From Streptomyces griseoincarnatus (GTDB lineage: Bacteria; Actinomycetota; Actinomycetes; Streptomycetales; Streptomycetaceae): DNA of 64,000 bases. The position numbers and the translations under genes are program-made. Position 1 is the stretch's first letter; each line of letters begins with the position of its first letter. The notes below the pieces were generated by a model. That model did not search any database. It had not been told where the DNA came from and worked only from the letters and a program-made list of their open reading frames with translations. The stretch is from NCBI GenBank assembly GCA_014649575.1, contig BMTH01000011.1:1-64000 (forward strand), written 5' to 3'. Positions 1 to 7,026 of this stretch are shown here, one piece after another.

Positions 1-122
1 GACTGCACCGACACCGGGGCGTCCCCGCCCACCGCCACGGAGCCGACCTGGATCTGCCGGCTCTTCCGGCGCACGGCGAGCGTGGTCGGGACGGACGGCA
101 TGCCGAGAGAAATCGCAGTCAT
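1..122 (-). CDS. ispG: IspG (GcpE), 4-hydroxy-3-methylbut-2-enyl diphosphate synthase, N-terminal fragment
   Basis: This is the first 40 codons of a gene that runs off the left edge. The reverse-strand translation begins MTAISLGMPSVPTTLAVRRK and continues into a QVGSVAVGGDAPVSVQ segment, which is the conserved start of actinobacterial IspG. IspG is a [4Fe-4S] enzyme that converts MEcPP to HMBPP in the MEP isoprenoid pathway. It lies downstream of dxr (another MEP enzyme) and rseP on the same strand, as in S. coelicolor. The Fe-S cysteines lie outside the window, so identity rests on the N-terminus and the neighbours. Confidence 0.85.
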   Translation of the reverse strand, partial: MTAISLGMPSVPTTLAVRRKSRQIQVGSVAVGGDAPVSVQ

Positions 123-245
123 CTGCTGTGCAACCCCAAGTCGTGGATCAAGGTCCGGCTCCCCGTGAGCAGCGGGCTCCGGGCTCCGAGATTACGGCAA
201 TGGCCAAGGCTCGAGCACATCGCTCCCCTAAACCAACCCAAAGGG

Positions 246-279
246 CGACGGCCCGGAACGCCAGGGTTCCGGGCCGTCG
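246..279 (-). terminator. Hairpin between rseP and ispG
   Basis: A perfect 14-bp GC-rich stem (246-259 pairing with 266-279, 6-nt loop) lies 30 bp after the rseP stop and about 120 bp before ispG on the same strand. It may terminate the dxr-rseP transcript or attenuate read-through into ispG. There is no clear U-tract, which is common for Streptomyces terminators. Confidence 0.6.
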
Positions 280-308
280 TGAACAACGGGTGTCGTGGTG
301 CGGTCGGG

Positions 309-1613
309 TCAGGAGATGCGCACCGGGTTCACCACGTCCGCGATCAGGACGAGGATCGTGAAGCAGACGAAGACCCCCGCCACGACGTAGGCGACGGGCA
401 TCAGCTTCGCCACGTCGAAGGGTCCCGGGTCGGGGCGGCGCAGCAGCCTCGCGAGGTTGCGGCGCAGCGACTCCCACAGGGCGCCCGCGATGTGTCCGCC
501 GTCGAGCGGCAGCAGCGGGAGCATGTTGAACAGGAACAGGGAGAGGTTGAAGCCCGCGAGCAGCATCACGAACATCGCGAGCTGCTGCGAGGCCGGGATG
601 TCGAGGGTGGCGATCTCCCCGCCGACGCGGGCGGCGCCGACGACGCCCATCGGGGAGTCGGGTTCGCGCGGTCCGTCGCCGAAGGCCGCGTCCCACAGGG
701 CGGGGACCTTCGACGGCAGCGCGGCCAGGGAGTCGATCGCGTCGCCGACCCTGTCGGTCATCCAGGACACGGACTCACCGAAGTCCTGCTTGACGACGCC
801 GGTGGCGGCGCTGAAGCCGAGGAAGCCGGCCTTGACGTACTCACCCTCGACGTAGGTGCCGTTGCCGTCCTTCTTCGCGACCATGTTGGTGGCGATGGTG
901 GCCTGCAGCGTCACCTCCTTGCCGTCGCGCTCGACGACGATCGGCACGCTCTTGCCCGCGCTGTCGCGGATGAGGTCGGACAGCGTGCCCCAGTCCTCGG
1001 TGCGGACCCCGTCGAAGGCGACGATCTTGTCCTTGGCCTTCATGCCGGCCGCGGCGGCGGGCGACTGCGGGTCGGACTTCTGGCAGTCGTCGCGCTTCTC
1101 GCTCTGCGAGATCACGCACTGGGAGACCGAGCTGACGGTCGTGGTCTGCTGCTGGATGCCGAAGCCCATCAGCACGATGAGGAACAGCACGACCGCGAGG
1201 ATCAGGTTCATGAACGGGCCGGCGAACATGACGACGACCCGCCTCCACGGCTTGCGCGTGTAGAACAGGCGCTTCTCGTCGCCGGGCCGCAGTTCCTCGA
1301 AGGCGGCGGAGCGGGCGTCCTCGATCATGCCGCGCCACGGGGAGGTGGAGCGGGCCTCCAGCTTCCCGTCGGGTCCCGGCGGGAACATCCCGATCATGCG
1401 GATGTAGCCGCCGAACGGGATCGCCTTGACGCCGTACTCGGTCTCGCCCTTGTGCCGCGACCAGAGAGTCGGGCCGAAGCCGACCATGTACTGCGGTACG
1501 CGGATGCCGAACATCTTGGCCGTGGACAGGTGCCCCAGTTCGTGCCAGGCGATGGAGAACAGCAGGCCGGCCGCGAAGACGACTATGCCGAGGATGAACA
1601 TCAGGGTCGTCAT
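309..1613 (-). CDS. rseP: RseP-type site-2 zinc metalloprotease (M50B)
   Basis: An intramembrane zinc protease of 434 residues that cleaves membrane substrates such as anti-sigma factors within the bilayer. The zinc motif HELGH is at residues 24-28 in the first membrane segment. A single central PDZ domain follows (about 190-260), and the second active-site motif LDGGH is at 370-374 near the C-terminal membrane segments. The start at 1613 gives an ATGA overlap with the upstream dxr stop, so the two genes are translationally coupled. A longer in-frame extension upstream is only the dxr gene read in another frame. The order dxr-rseP-ispG is standard in actinobacteria. Confidence 0.92.
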   Translation of the reverse strand: MTTLMFILGIVVFAAGLLFSIAWHELGHLSTAKMFGIRVPQYMVGFGPTLWSRHKGETEYGVKAIPFGGYIRMIGMFPPGPDGKLEARSTSPWRGMIEDARSAAFEELRPGDEKRLFYTRKPWRRVVVMFAGPFMNLILAVVLFLIVLMGFGIQQQTTTVSSVSQCVISQSEKRDDCQKSDPQSPAAAAGMKAKDKIVAFDGVRTEDWGTLSDLIRDSAGKSVPIVVERDGKEVTLQATIATNMVAKKDGNGTYVEGEYVKAGFLGFSAATGVVKQDFGESVSWMTDRVGDAIDSLAALPSKVPALWDAAFGDGPREPDSPMGVVGAARVGGEIATLDIPASQQLAMFVMLLAGFNLSLFLFNMLPLLPLDGGHIAGALWESLRRNLARLLRRPDPGPFDVAKLMPVAYVVAGVFVCFTILVLIADVVNPVRIS

Positions 1614-2872
1614 GCACGCGCCTCCGCGCTCGCCGTCCGGGCTGTCAGTTCGCGGGCCCGCGCGCGGGCCCAGGTCTCCGCTTCGAGGACGTCCGGCACG
1701 GTCAGTGAGGTTCCCGCGGCGGGCGTTCCGTGTTCCTCGACGACCCGGGTGACCGTGTCGATGATGCCGAGGAACGGCAGCGCGCCGGTGCGGAAGGCCT
1801 CGACGCACTCCTCGTTCGCGGCATTGAACACCGCGGGGGCGGTCCCCGCGAGTTCGCCGACGTGCCGGGCGAGGTTCACCGAAGGGAAGGCCTCGTTGTC
1901 GAGAGGGAAGAACTCCCAGGTGGACGCCTTGCTCCAGTCGAAGGCCGGGGCCGCGTCGGGGACCCGTTCGGGCCAGCCGAGGCCGATGGCGATGGGGCCC
2001 CGCATGTCGGGGGGCGTCGCCTGGGCCAGTGTCGATCCGTCCGTGAACTCAACCATCGAGTGGACATACGACTGGGGATGCACGACCACCTCAATGCGGT
2101 CGAAGGGAATGTCGTAGAGGAGGTGCGCCTCGATGACCTCCAGGCCCTTGTTGACGAGGGTCGCGGAGTTGATCGTGATGACCGGGCCCATGGCCCAGGT
2201 GGGGTGGGCGAGGGCGTCCTCGACGGTGACCGCCGCCAGTTCCTGCCGGGTGCGGCCGCGGAAGGGCCCGCCGGAGGCGGTGACGACCAGCTTGCGGACG
2301 TCGGCGCGGGTGCCGGCGGCCAGCGCCTGGAACAGCGCGGCGTGCTCGGAGTCCACCGGGATGATCTGACCGGGCTTGGCCAGCGCCTTCACCAGCGGGC
2401 CGCCCACGATGAGCGACTCCTTGTTGGCGAGGGCGAGGGTGCGGCCCGCCTCCAGGGCGGCGAGGGTCGGGGCGAGCCCGATGGAGCCGGTGATGCCGTT
2501 CAGGACGGTGTGGCAGTCGGAGGCGGCGACCTGGGTGGCCGCGTCGGGCCCGGCGAGGATCTCCGGCAGCGGCTCCCTCGCGCCGTACCGCGCGGTGAGC
2601 GCCTCGCGCAGCTCCCGCACCACGTCCTCGCGGGCGACGGCGACCGTGCGCACCCGCAGGCGGTGCGCCTGCTCGGCGAGGAGGGCGACCCGGCCGCCGT
2701 TGGCGGACAGGGCGGTGACCCGGAAGCTGCCGGGGTTGCGCAGCACGAGGTCGATGGCCTGGGTGCCGATCGACCCGGTGGAGCCGAGGATCACCACGTC
2801 CTTGGGGCCGTCTCCCGCGACGGGGTCGTACACCAGGTGCGGGTCGGCGAGGGGGGCTGGAGCGTCGGTCAT
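1610..2872 (-). CDS. dxr: 1-deoxy-D-xylulose 5-phosphate reductoisomerase
   Basis: An NADPH-dependent enzyme that converts DXP to MEP, the first committed step of the MEP isoprenoid pathway. The dinucleotide-binding motif ILGSTGSIG is near residue 30. LANKESLI and the substrate-loop region around PTWAMGP and HPQSYVHSM are also present. The length of about 420 residues is normal. The start at 2872 (MTDAPAP) is preferred, but an in-frame ATG at 2881 is also possible; neither has a strong Shine-Dalgarno sequence. The stop overlaps the rseP start by 4 bp. Confidence 0.93.
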   Translation of the reverse strand: MTDAPAPLADPHLVYDPVAGDGPKDVVILGSTGSIGTQAIDLVLRNPGSFRVTALSANGGRVALLAEQAHRLRVRTVAVAREDVVRELREALTARYGAREPLPEILAGPDAATQVAASDCHTVLNGITGSIGLAPTLAALEAGRTLALANKESLIVGGPLVKALAKPGQIIPVDSEHAALFQALAAGTRADVRKLVVTASGGPFRGRTRQELAAVTVEDALAHPTWAMGPVITINSATLVNKGLEVIEAHLLYDIPFDRIEVVVHPQSYVHSMVEFTDGSTLAQATPPDMRGPIAIGLGWPERVPDAAPAFDWSKASTWEFFPLDNEAFPSVNLARHVGELAGTAPAVFNAANEECVEAFRTGALPFLGIIDTVTRVVEEHGTPAAGTSLTVPDVLEAETWARARARELTARTASAEARA

Positions 2873-2997
2873 GGGCCCCATTGTGTCCGGTCGCGGCGGC
2901 CGTCGGGCCCCCGCCCCGGTACCCCGGGGGCGTGTCCGTGGTACGCGGGGAGCGGGGGGAGGGGACGCGCGCCGTGGGCGGCCCCTCCCCGGGCCGC

Positions 2998-4947
2998 TCA
3001 GCTGATCGGGCGGCGGACGTTCTCCCGGGCGGACGGGCCGGGGGCGGCGTCGGCGATCCAGGGACCCTCGCCGGAGGGGTCGATCACGCCGTCCTCCAGC
3101 CAGGTGTAGGAGCCGCCGAGGACGTTCTTCACGACCTTGCGGTCGAGGTCGTCGGTGTTGCTCCAGAGCCGGCCGAACAGTTCCTCGACGCGCAGCCGCG
3201 CCTGGCGGCAGAAGGCGTCGGCGAGCTGGTAGGCCTCACGGCCGTGGTCGCCGCGGCCGCGCAGCAGCTCCGCGCGGACGCAGGCGGCGCTCATGGCGAA
3301 CAGTTCGGCGCCGATGTCGACGATCCGGCCGAGGAAGCCCTGCTTGGTCTCCATCCGTCCCTGCCAGCGGGACATGGCGTAGAAGGTGGAGCGGGCCAGC
3401 TTGCGGGAGGTGCGCTCCACGTAGCGCAGGTGCGGGGAGAGGTCGATGCCGTGTCTGAACTCGCCGTAGGTGCCCGGGAGCTGTCCGGGTCCGGCGACGA
3501 GCTTCGGCAGCCACCTGGCGTAGAAGGCGCCCGCGCTCGCGCCCGCCCGCGCCTTGTCGCCGAGGGTCTTGTCGGGGTCGATGAGGTCGCCGGCGACGGA
3601 CAGGTGGGCGTCGACGGCCTCGCGCGCGATCAGCAGGTGCATGATCTCGGTGGAGCCCTCGAAGATGCGGTTGATGCGCAGGTCGCGCAGCATCTGCTCG
3701 GCGGGGACCGCGCGTTCGCCGCGGTCGCGCAGCGAGTCGGCGGTCTCGAAGCCGCGGCCGCCGCGGATCTGGACCAGTTCGTCGGCCATCAGCCAGGCCA
3801 TCTCGGAGCCGTAGAGCTTGGCGAGGGCGGCCTCGATGCGGATGTCGTTGCGGTTCTCGTCGGCCATCTGCGAGGAGAGGTCGACGACGGCCTCCAGGGC
3901 GAAGGTGGTCGCCGCGATGAACGCGATCTTGGAGCCGACGGCCTCGTGCAGGGCGACCGGCTTGCCCCACTGCTCGCGCTCGGCGGACCACTCGCGGGCG
4001 ATCTTCAGGCACCACTTGCCGGCGCCGACGCACATCGCGGGCAGGGAGAGCCGTCCGGTGTTGAGCGTGGTCAGGGCGATCTTCAGGCCTTGACCCTCCT
4101 CGCCGATGCGGTGGGAGGCGGGGACGCGGACCCGGTGGAAGCGGGTGACGCCGTTCTCCAGGCCGCGCAGGCCCATGAAGGCGTTGCGGTTCTCCACGGT
4201 GACGCCCTCGGAGTCCGCCTCCACGACGAAGGCGGTGATGCCGCCCCGGTGGCCCTCGGACTTCGGGACGCGGGCCATGACGACGAGCAGGTCGGCGACC
4301 ACGCCGTTGGTGGTCCACAGCTTCACGCCGTCCAGCACGTAGTGGTCGCCTTCCGGTACCGCCATGGTCGCGAGGCGGGCCGGGTCGGATCCGACGTCCG
4401 GCTCGGTGAGCAGGAAGGCGGAGATGTCGGTGCGGGCGCAGCGCGGCAGGAAGGTCTCCTTCTGCTCGCGCGTGCCGAAGATCTTCAGCGGCTGGGGCAC
4501 GCCGATCGACTGGTGCGCCGAGAGGAGCGCGCCGATGGCGGGGCTGGCGGAGCCGACCAGGGCGAGGGCCTTGTTGTAGTACACCTGGGTGAGGCCGAGG
4601 CCGCCGTACTTGGTGTCGATCTTCATGCCGAGGGCGCCGAGCTCCTTGAGCCCGTTGATCACCTCGTCGGGGATGCGCGCCTCGCGCTCGATCAGGGCGC
4701 CGTCGACCCGCGTCTCGCAGAAGTCGCGCAACTTGGCCAGGAACTCCTCGCCGCGCCGGACGTCCTCGTCGGCGGGGAGCGGGTGGGGGTGGATCAGGTC
4801 GAGCCGGAAGCGTCCGAGGAACAGTTCCTTGGCGAAGCTGGGCTTGCGCCAGTCCTGCTCCCTCGCCGCCTCGGCGACCTCCCGGGCCTCACGTTCGGTG
4901 ACGGTCGGCCTGGACGGGGCCGCGGGTGTCTCGGGTACTGCGGACAT
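2998..4947 (-). CDS. Acyl-CoA dehydrogenase family protein with C-terminal extension
   Basis: An FAD flavoprotein of 649 residues that should oxidise an acyl-CoA to the 2-enoyl-CoA. The N-terminal helical part, the middle beta domain (LTEPDVGSDPARL and KLWTTNGVVADLL) and the C-terminal helical domain (QIRGGRGFETADSL, INRIFEGSTEIMHLLIAREA) are all clear. About 200 extra residues follow the core, as in VLCAD/ACAD9-like enzymes, which favours a long-chain substrate. The ATG at 4947 has GAGGTGA 8 nt upstream; a GTG at 4956 is the alternative. It diverges from the lacI gene, and one palindromic operator (5098-5111) lies between them, so sugar-linked control cannot be excluded. Confidence 0.88.
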   Translation of the reverse strand: MSAVPETPAAPSRPTVTEREAREVAEAAREQDWRKPSFAKELFLGRFRLDLIHPHPLPADEDVRRGEEFLAKLRDFCETRVDGALIEREARIPDEVINGLKELGALGMKIDTKYGGLGLTQVYYNKALALVGSASPAIGALLSAHQSIGVPQPLKIFGTREQKETFLPRCARTDISAFLLTEPDVGSDPARLATMAVPEGDHYVLDGVKLWTTNGVVADLLVVMARVPKSEGHRGGITAFVVEADSEGVTVENRNAFMGLRGLENGVTRFHRVRVPASHRIGEEGQGLKIALTTLNTGRLSLPAMCVGAGKWCLKIAREWSAEREQWGKPVALHEAVGSKIAFIAATTFALEAVVDLSSQMADENRNDIRIEAALAKLYGSEMAWLMADELVQIRGGRGFETADSLRDRGERAVPAEQMLRDLRINRIFEGSTEIMHLLIAREAVDAHLSVAGDLIDPDKTLGDKARAGASAGAFYARWLPKLVAGPGQLPGTYGEFRHGIDLSPHLRYVERTSRKLARSTFYAMSRWQGRMETKQGFLGRIVDIGAELFAMSAACVRAELLRGRGDHGREAYQLADAFCRQARLRVEELFGRLWSNTDDLDRKVVKNVLGGSYTWLEDGVIDPSGEGPWIADAAPGPSARENVRRPIS

Positions 4948-5097
4948 GAGGCTCACCTCGCCGCGAATAGGATGGAGTCATTGCGGTACGGACCGGTGCT
5001 ACTCGATCGTATGTACCCGATTCGTAGCGACCCCACCACCCTTCGTGCCGCCGTCCGGCCGATCCCAGCGCTGCGGCGACGATGGAGAACTCTCCTG

Positions 5098-5111
5098 TCG
5101 AAGCGCTTCGA
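5098..5111. promoter_or_regulatory. LacI-type operator, copy 1 (perfect 14-bp palindrome)
   Basis: The perfect palindrome TCGAAGCGCTTCGA, with the central GCGC typical of LacI-family sites, lies 110 bp upstream of lacI. The same 14-mer recurs at 15205-15218 and 15396-15409, both in the sugar-locus promoter region. Confidence 0.75.
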
Positions 5112-5116
5112 CTGCC

Positions 5117-5146
5117 TGGACATCACGACCCTGCGGGAGCTAGGGT
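5117..5146 (+). promoter_or_regulatory. Possible lacI promoter
   Basis: TGGACA (5117-5122), an 18-nt spacer and TAGGGT (5141-5146) resemble a Streptomyces housekeeping promoter. It lies between the two operator copies in front of lacI. This is pattern matching only. Confidence 0.3.
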
Positions 5147-5188
5147 CGGACGCGCATTCATAAGCTGTTTTACCGTTCTCGCGCACTG

Positions 5189-5201
5189 TCGAAGCGCTTC
5201 A
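5189..5201. promoter_or_regulatory. LacI-type operator, copy 2 (core palindrome)
   Basis: TCGAAGCGCTTCA keeps the 10-bp palindromic core GAAGCGCTTC with one arm base changed. It lies 20 bp upstream of the lacI start and 91 bp centre-to-centre from copy 1. This suggests autoregulation, possibly with DNA looping. Confidence 0.65.
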
Positions 5202-5220
5202 CATCCCTGGGAGATGCCGG

Positions 5221-6231
5221 ATGGTCACCCTCGCCGAGGTCGCCCAGCACGCCGGAGTCTCGGCGAGCACGGTGAGCTACGTCCTCAGCGGCAAGCGGTC
5301 GATCTCCGCGACCACCCGGCAGCGGGTCGAGCGCTCCATCCGCGAGCTTGGCTACCACCCCAACGCGGGCGCCCGCGCCCTGGCCAGCAGCAGGTCCAAC
5401 ATCATCGCCCTGATGGTGCCGCTGCGGACCGACATGTACGTGCCGGTGATGATGGAGATCGCCATAGCGGTCGCCACCACCGCCCGCACCCACGGGTACG
5501 ACGTGCTCCTGCTCACCGGCGAGGAGGGCCCGGACGCGGTCCGCCGGGTGGCCGGCAGCGGTCTCGCCGACGGCATGATCCTCATGGACGTCGAGCTGGA
5601 CGACGAACGCCTGCCGCTGCTGCGCGAGTCCGCCCAGCCGGCCGTGCTGATCGGGCTGCCCGCCGACACCACCGGACTGACCTGCGTCGACCTCGACTTC
5701 AAAGCGACCGGCGCGCTCTGCGTGGAGCATCTGGCCGGGCTGGGCCACCGGGACGTCGCCGTCATCGGGGAGGCCCCCGCGGTCTACGAGCGGCACACCG
5801 GCTTCGCCGAGCGCACCCTGGACGGGCTGCGCTCCCGCGCCCGCGAGACCGGGCTGCGTCTGCTGCACCGCCCCTGCGAGGGCGGGTACGACGCGACGGC
5901 CGTGACGGTCGCCCGGATCCTCGACGAACGCCCGGACACCACGGGCTTCGTGGTGCAGAACGAGGCGGCGGTGGAGCCGCTCCTCGCCCTGCTGCGGCAG
6001 CAGGGCCGGGCCGTGCCGGAGGACGTCTCGGTGGTCGCGGTCTGCCCGGAGCAGGTCGCCGTGCAGGCGTCGGTGCGGCTGACGTCGGTGTCCCTGCCCG
6101 CCCAGGAGATGGGCCGGCACGCCGTGGAGCAACTGGTCGCCAAGCTCGACGGACGCGGCGGCGACGAGGTCGTGCTGCTGCCGCCCGCGCTGACCGTCCG
6201 GGCGAGTTCGGGCCCCGCGCCGCTGCGCTGA
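5221..6231 (+). CDS. LacI-family transcriptional regulator of the sugar island
   Basis: A repressor of 336 residues. The N-terminal helix-turn-helix (LAEVAQHAGVSASTVSYVLS) and hinge (about residues 45-60) are followed by a periplasmic-binding-protein-like effector domain. Family members release DNA on binding a sugar or oligosaccharide. Its own leader holds operator copies 1 and 2. Copies 3 and 4 lie between the divergent ABC-transporter operon and the GH3 gene 10 kb away, so it is the likely controller of both. The gene ends facing GH12 across a shared terminator hairpin. The inducer is not evident from sequence; a xyloglucan- or galactoside-derived oligosaccharide is inferred from the neighbours. 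Confidence 0.9.
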   Translation: MVTLAEVAQHAGVSASTVSYVLSGKRSISATTRQRVERSIRELGYHPNAGARALASSRSNIIALMVPLRTDMYVPVMMEIAIAVATTARTHGYDVLLLTGEEGPDAVRRVAGSGLADGMILMDVELDDERLPLLRESAQPAVLIGLPADTTGLTCVDLDFKATGALCVEHLAGLGHRDVAVIGEAPAVYERHTGFAERTLDGLRSRARETGLRLLHRPCEGGYDATAVTVARILDERPDTTGFVVQNEAAVEPLLALLRQQGRAVPEDVSVVAVCPEQVAVQASVRLTSVSLPAQEMGRHAVEQLVAKLDGRGGDEVVLLPPALTVRASSGPAPLR

Positions 6232-6236
6232 CCGGT

Positions 6237-6269
6237 CCTGTGCCGTCCGCACGGTACGGACGGCACAGG
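6237..6269. terminator. Bidirectional terminator between lacI and GH12
   Basis: A perfect 13-bp stem (6237-6249 with 6257-6269, 7-nt loop) fills the 47-bp gap between two convergent genes. Confidence 0.8.
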
Positions 6270-6278
6270 AGGTGAGCC

Positions 6279-6992
6279 TCAGCCGCCCGAGACGGTCAGG
6301 CTGTCGGTGCGGAAGTCGAGGCCGCCGGCGGACGAGGTGATCTCGTAGCCGAATTGCACGTCGCCGATGGTCTCGTCGCCCATCCAGCCCTTGGTGTCCT
6401 TGATCCACTTCAGGACGGGGAGGATGTTCACTGTGCCGGACGTCGAGTCCGAGGTGCGCAGGAACGAGAAGACCTCGTTGGCGCCGTTGCTCCCCTTGTA
6501 CACGTTCCAGGTGTGCCCGCCGAGACTCACCGTGCCCTGCGCGGTGCCGAGCGGACCGACCGCGCCGTGGTGGTTGACCCAGAGCATGATCTCGTAGTCG
6601 TGGTCCGTGTCCCAGATGTCGTACGAGGTGTTGTACGCGCCCGCGGACGGGACGGTGACCCGGTAGGTGCTGGTGAGCGAACTCAGCGAGGAGATCGGCT
6701 TGTTGATCACCTTCTTGCTGTTCGGGTAGGACTTGATGCCGCCGGTGTTCGGGTGGTCGGCCCAGACGCCCCAGTTGGTGCCGGAGTTGGCCCAGACGCA
6801 CTGGGAGCCGGCGCCGGAGCCCCAGATGTTGTTGTAGAGGATGTAGCCGTCCAGGGTGGTGTTGCCCCACTGGTCGCAGGAGTTCCAGACGGCGGCGTGC
6901 GCGGGCGCGGAGGCCGGTCCGACCGTCGCGGCGAGGGCGAGAGCGGGGGCGATCAGTGCGCGGACGGTCCCGCGCAGGGTTTTCGGTGCCAT
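6279..6992 (-). CDS. Secreted GH12 endo-beta-1,4-glucanase / xyloglucanase
   Basis: A glycoside hydrolase family 12 enzyme of 237 residues with a Sec-type signal peptide (cleavage near residue 34, AHA-AVW). The family makes a beta-jelly-roll and cuts beta-1,4-glucans or xyloglucan with retention. Expected catalytic residues are E134 in DYEIMLW (nucleophile) and E217 in GYEITS (acid/base). It lacks a cellulose-binding module. It is the last gene of the operon SBP-permease-permease-GH42-GH95-GH12 and the only secreted enzyme in it, so it should generate the oligosaccharides for import. Sequence alone does not separate cellulase from xyloglucanase activity; the debranching enzymes next door favour xyloglucan. 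Confidence 0.88.
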   Translation of the reverse strand: MAPKTLRGTVRALIAPALALAATVGPASAPAHAAVWNSCDQWGNTTLDGYILYNNIWGSGAGSQCVWANSGTNWGVWADHPNTGGIKSYPNSKKVINKPISSLSSLTSTYRVTVPSAGAYNTSYDIWDTDHDYEIMLWVNHHGAVGPLGTAQGTVSLGGHTWNVYKGSNGANEVFSFLRTSDSTSGTVNILPVLKWIKDTKGWMGDETIGDVQFGYEITSSAGGLDFRTDSLTVSGG

Positions 6993-7026
6993 GGTGTTCC
7001 TTCCATGGGTGGGGGGACGTGCCTGG

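Noticed and set aside
165..2117. Long open frame on the + strand opposite dxr and rseP
   Set aside because: It is the antisense shadow of two well-recognised genes, with His/Arg/Gly-rich composition and no domain.
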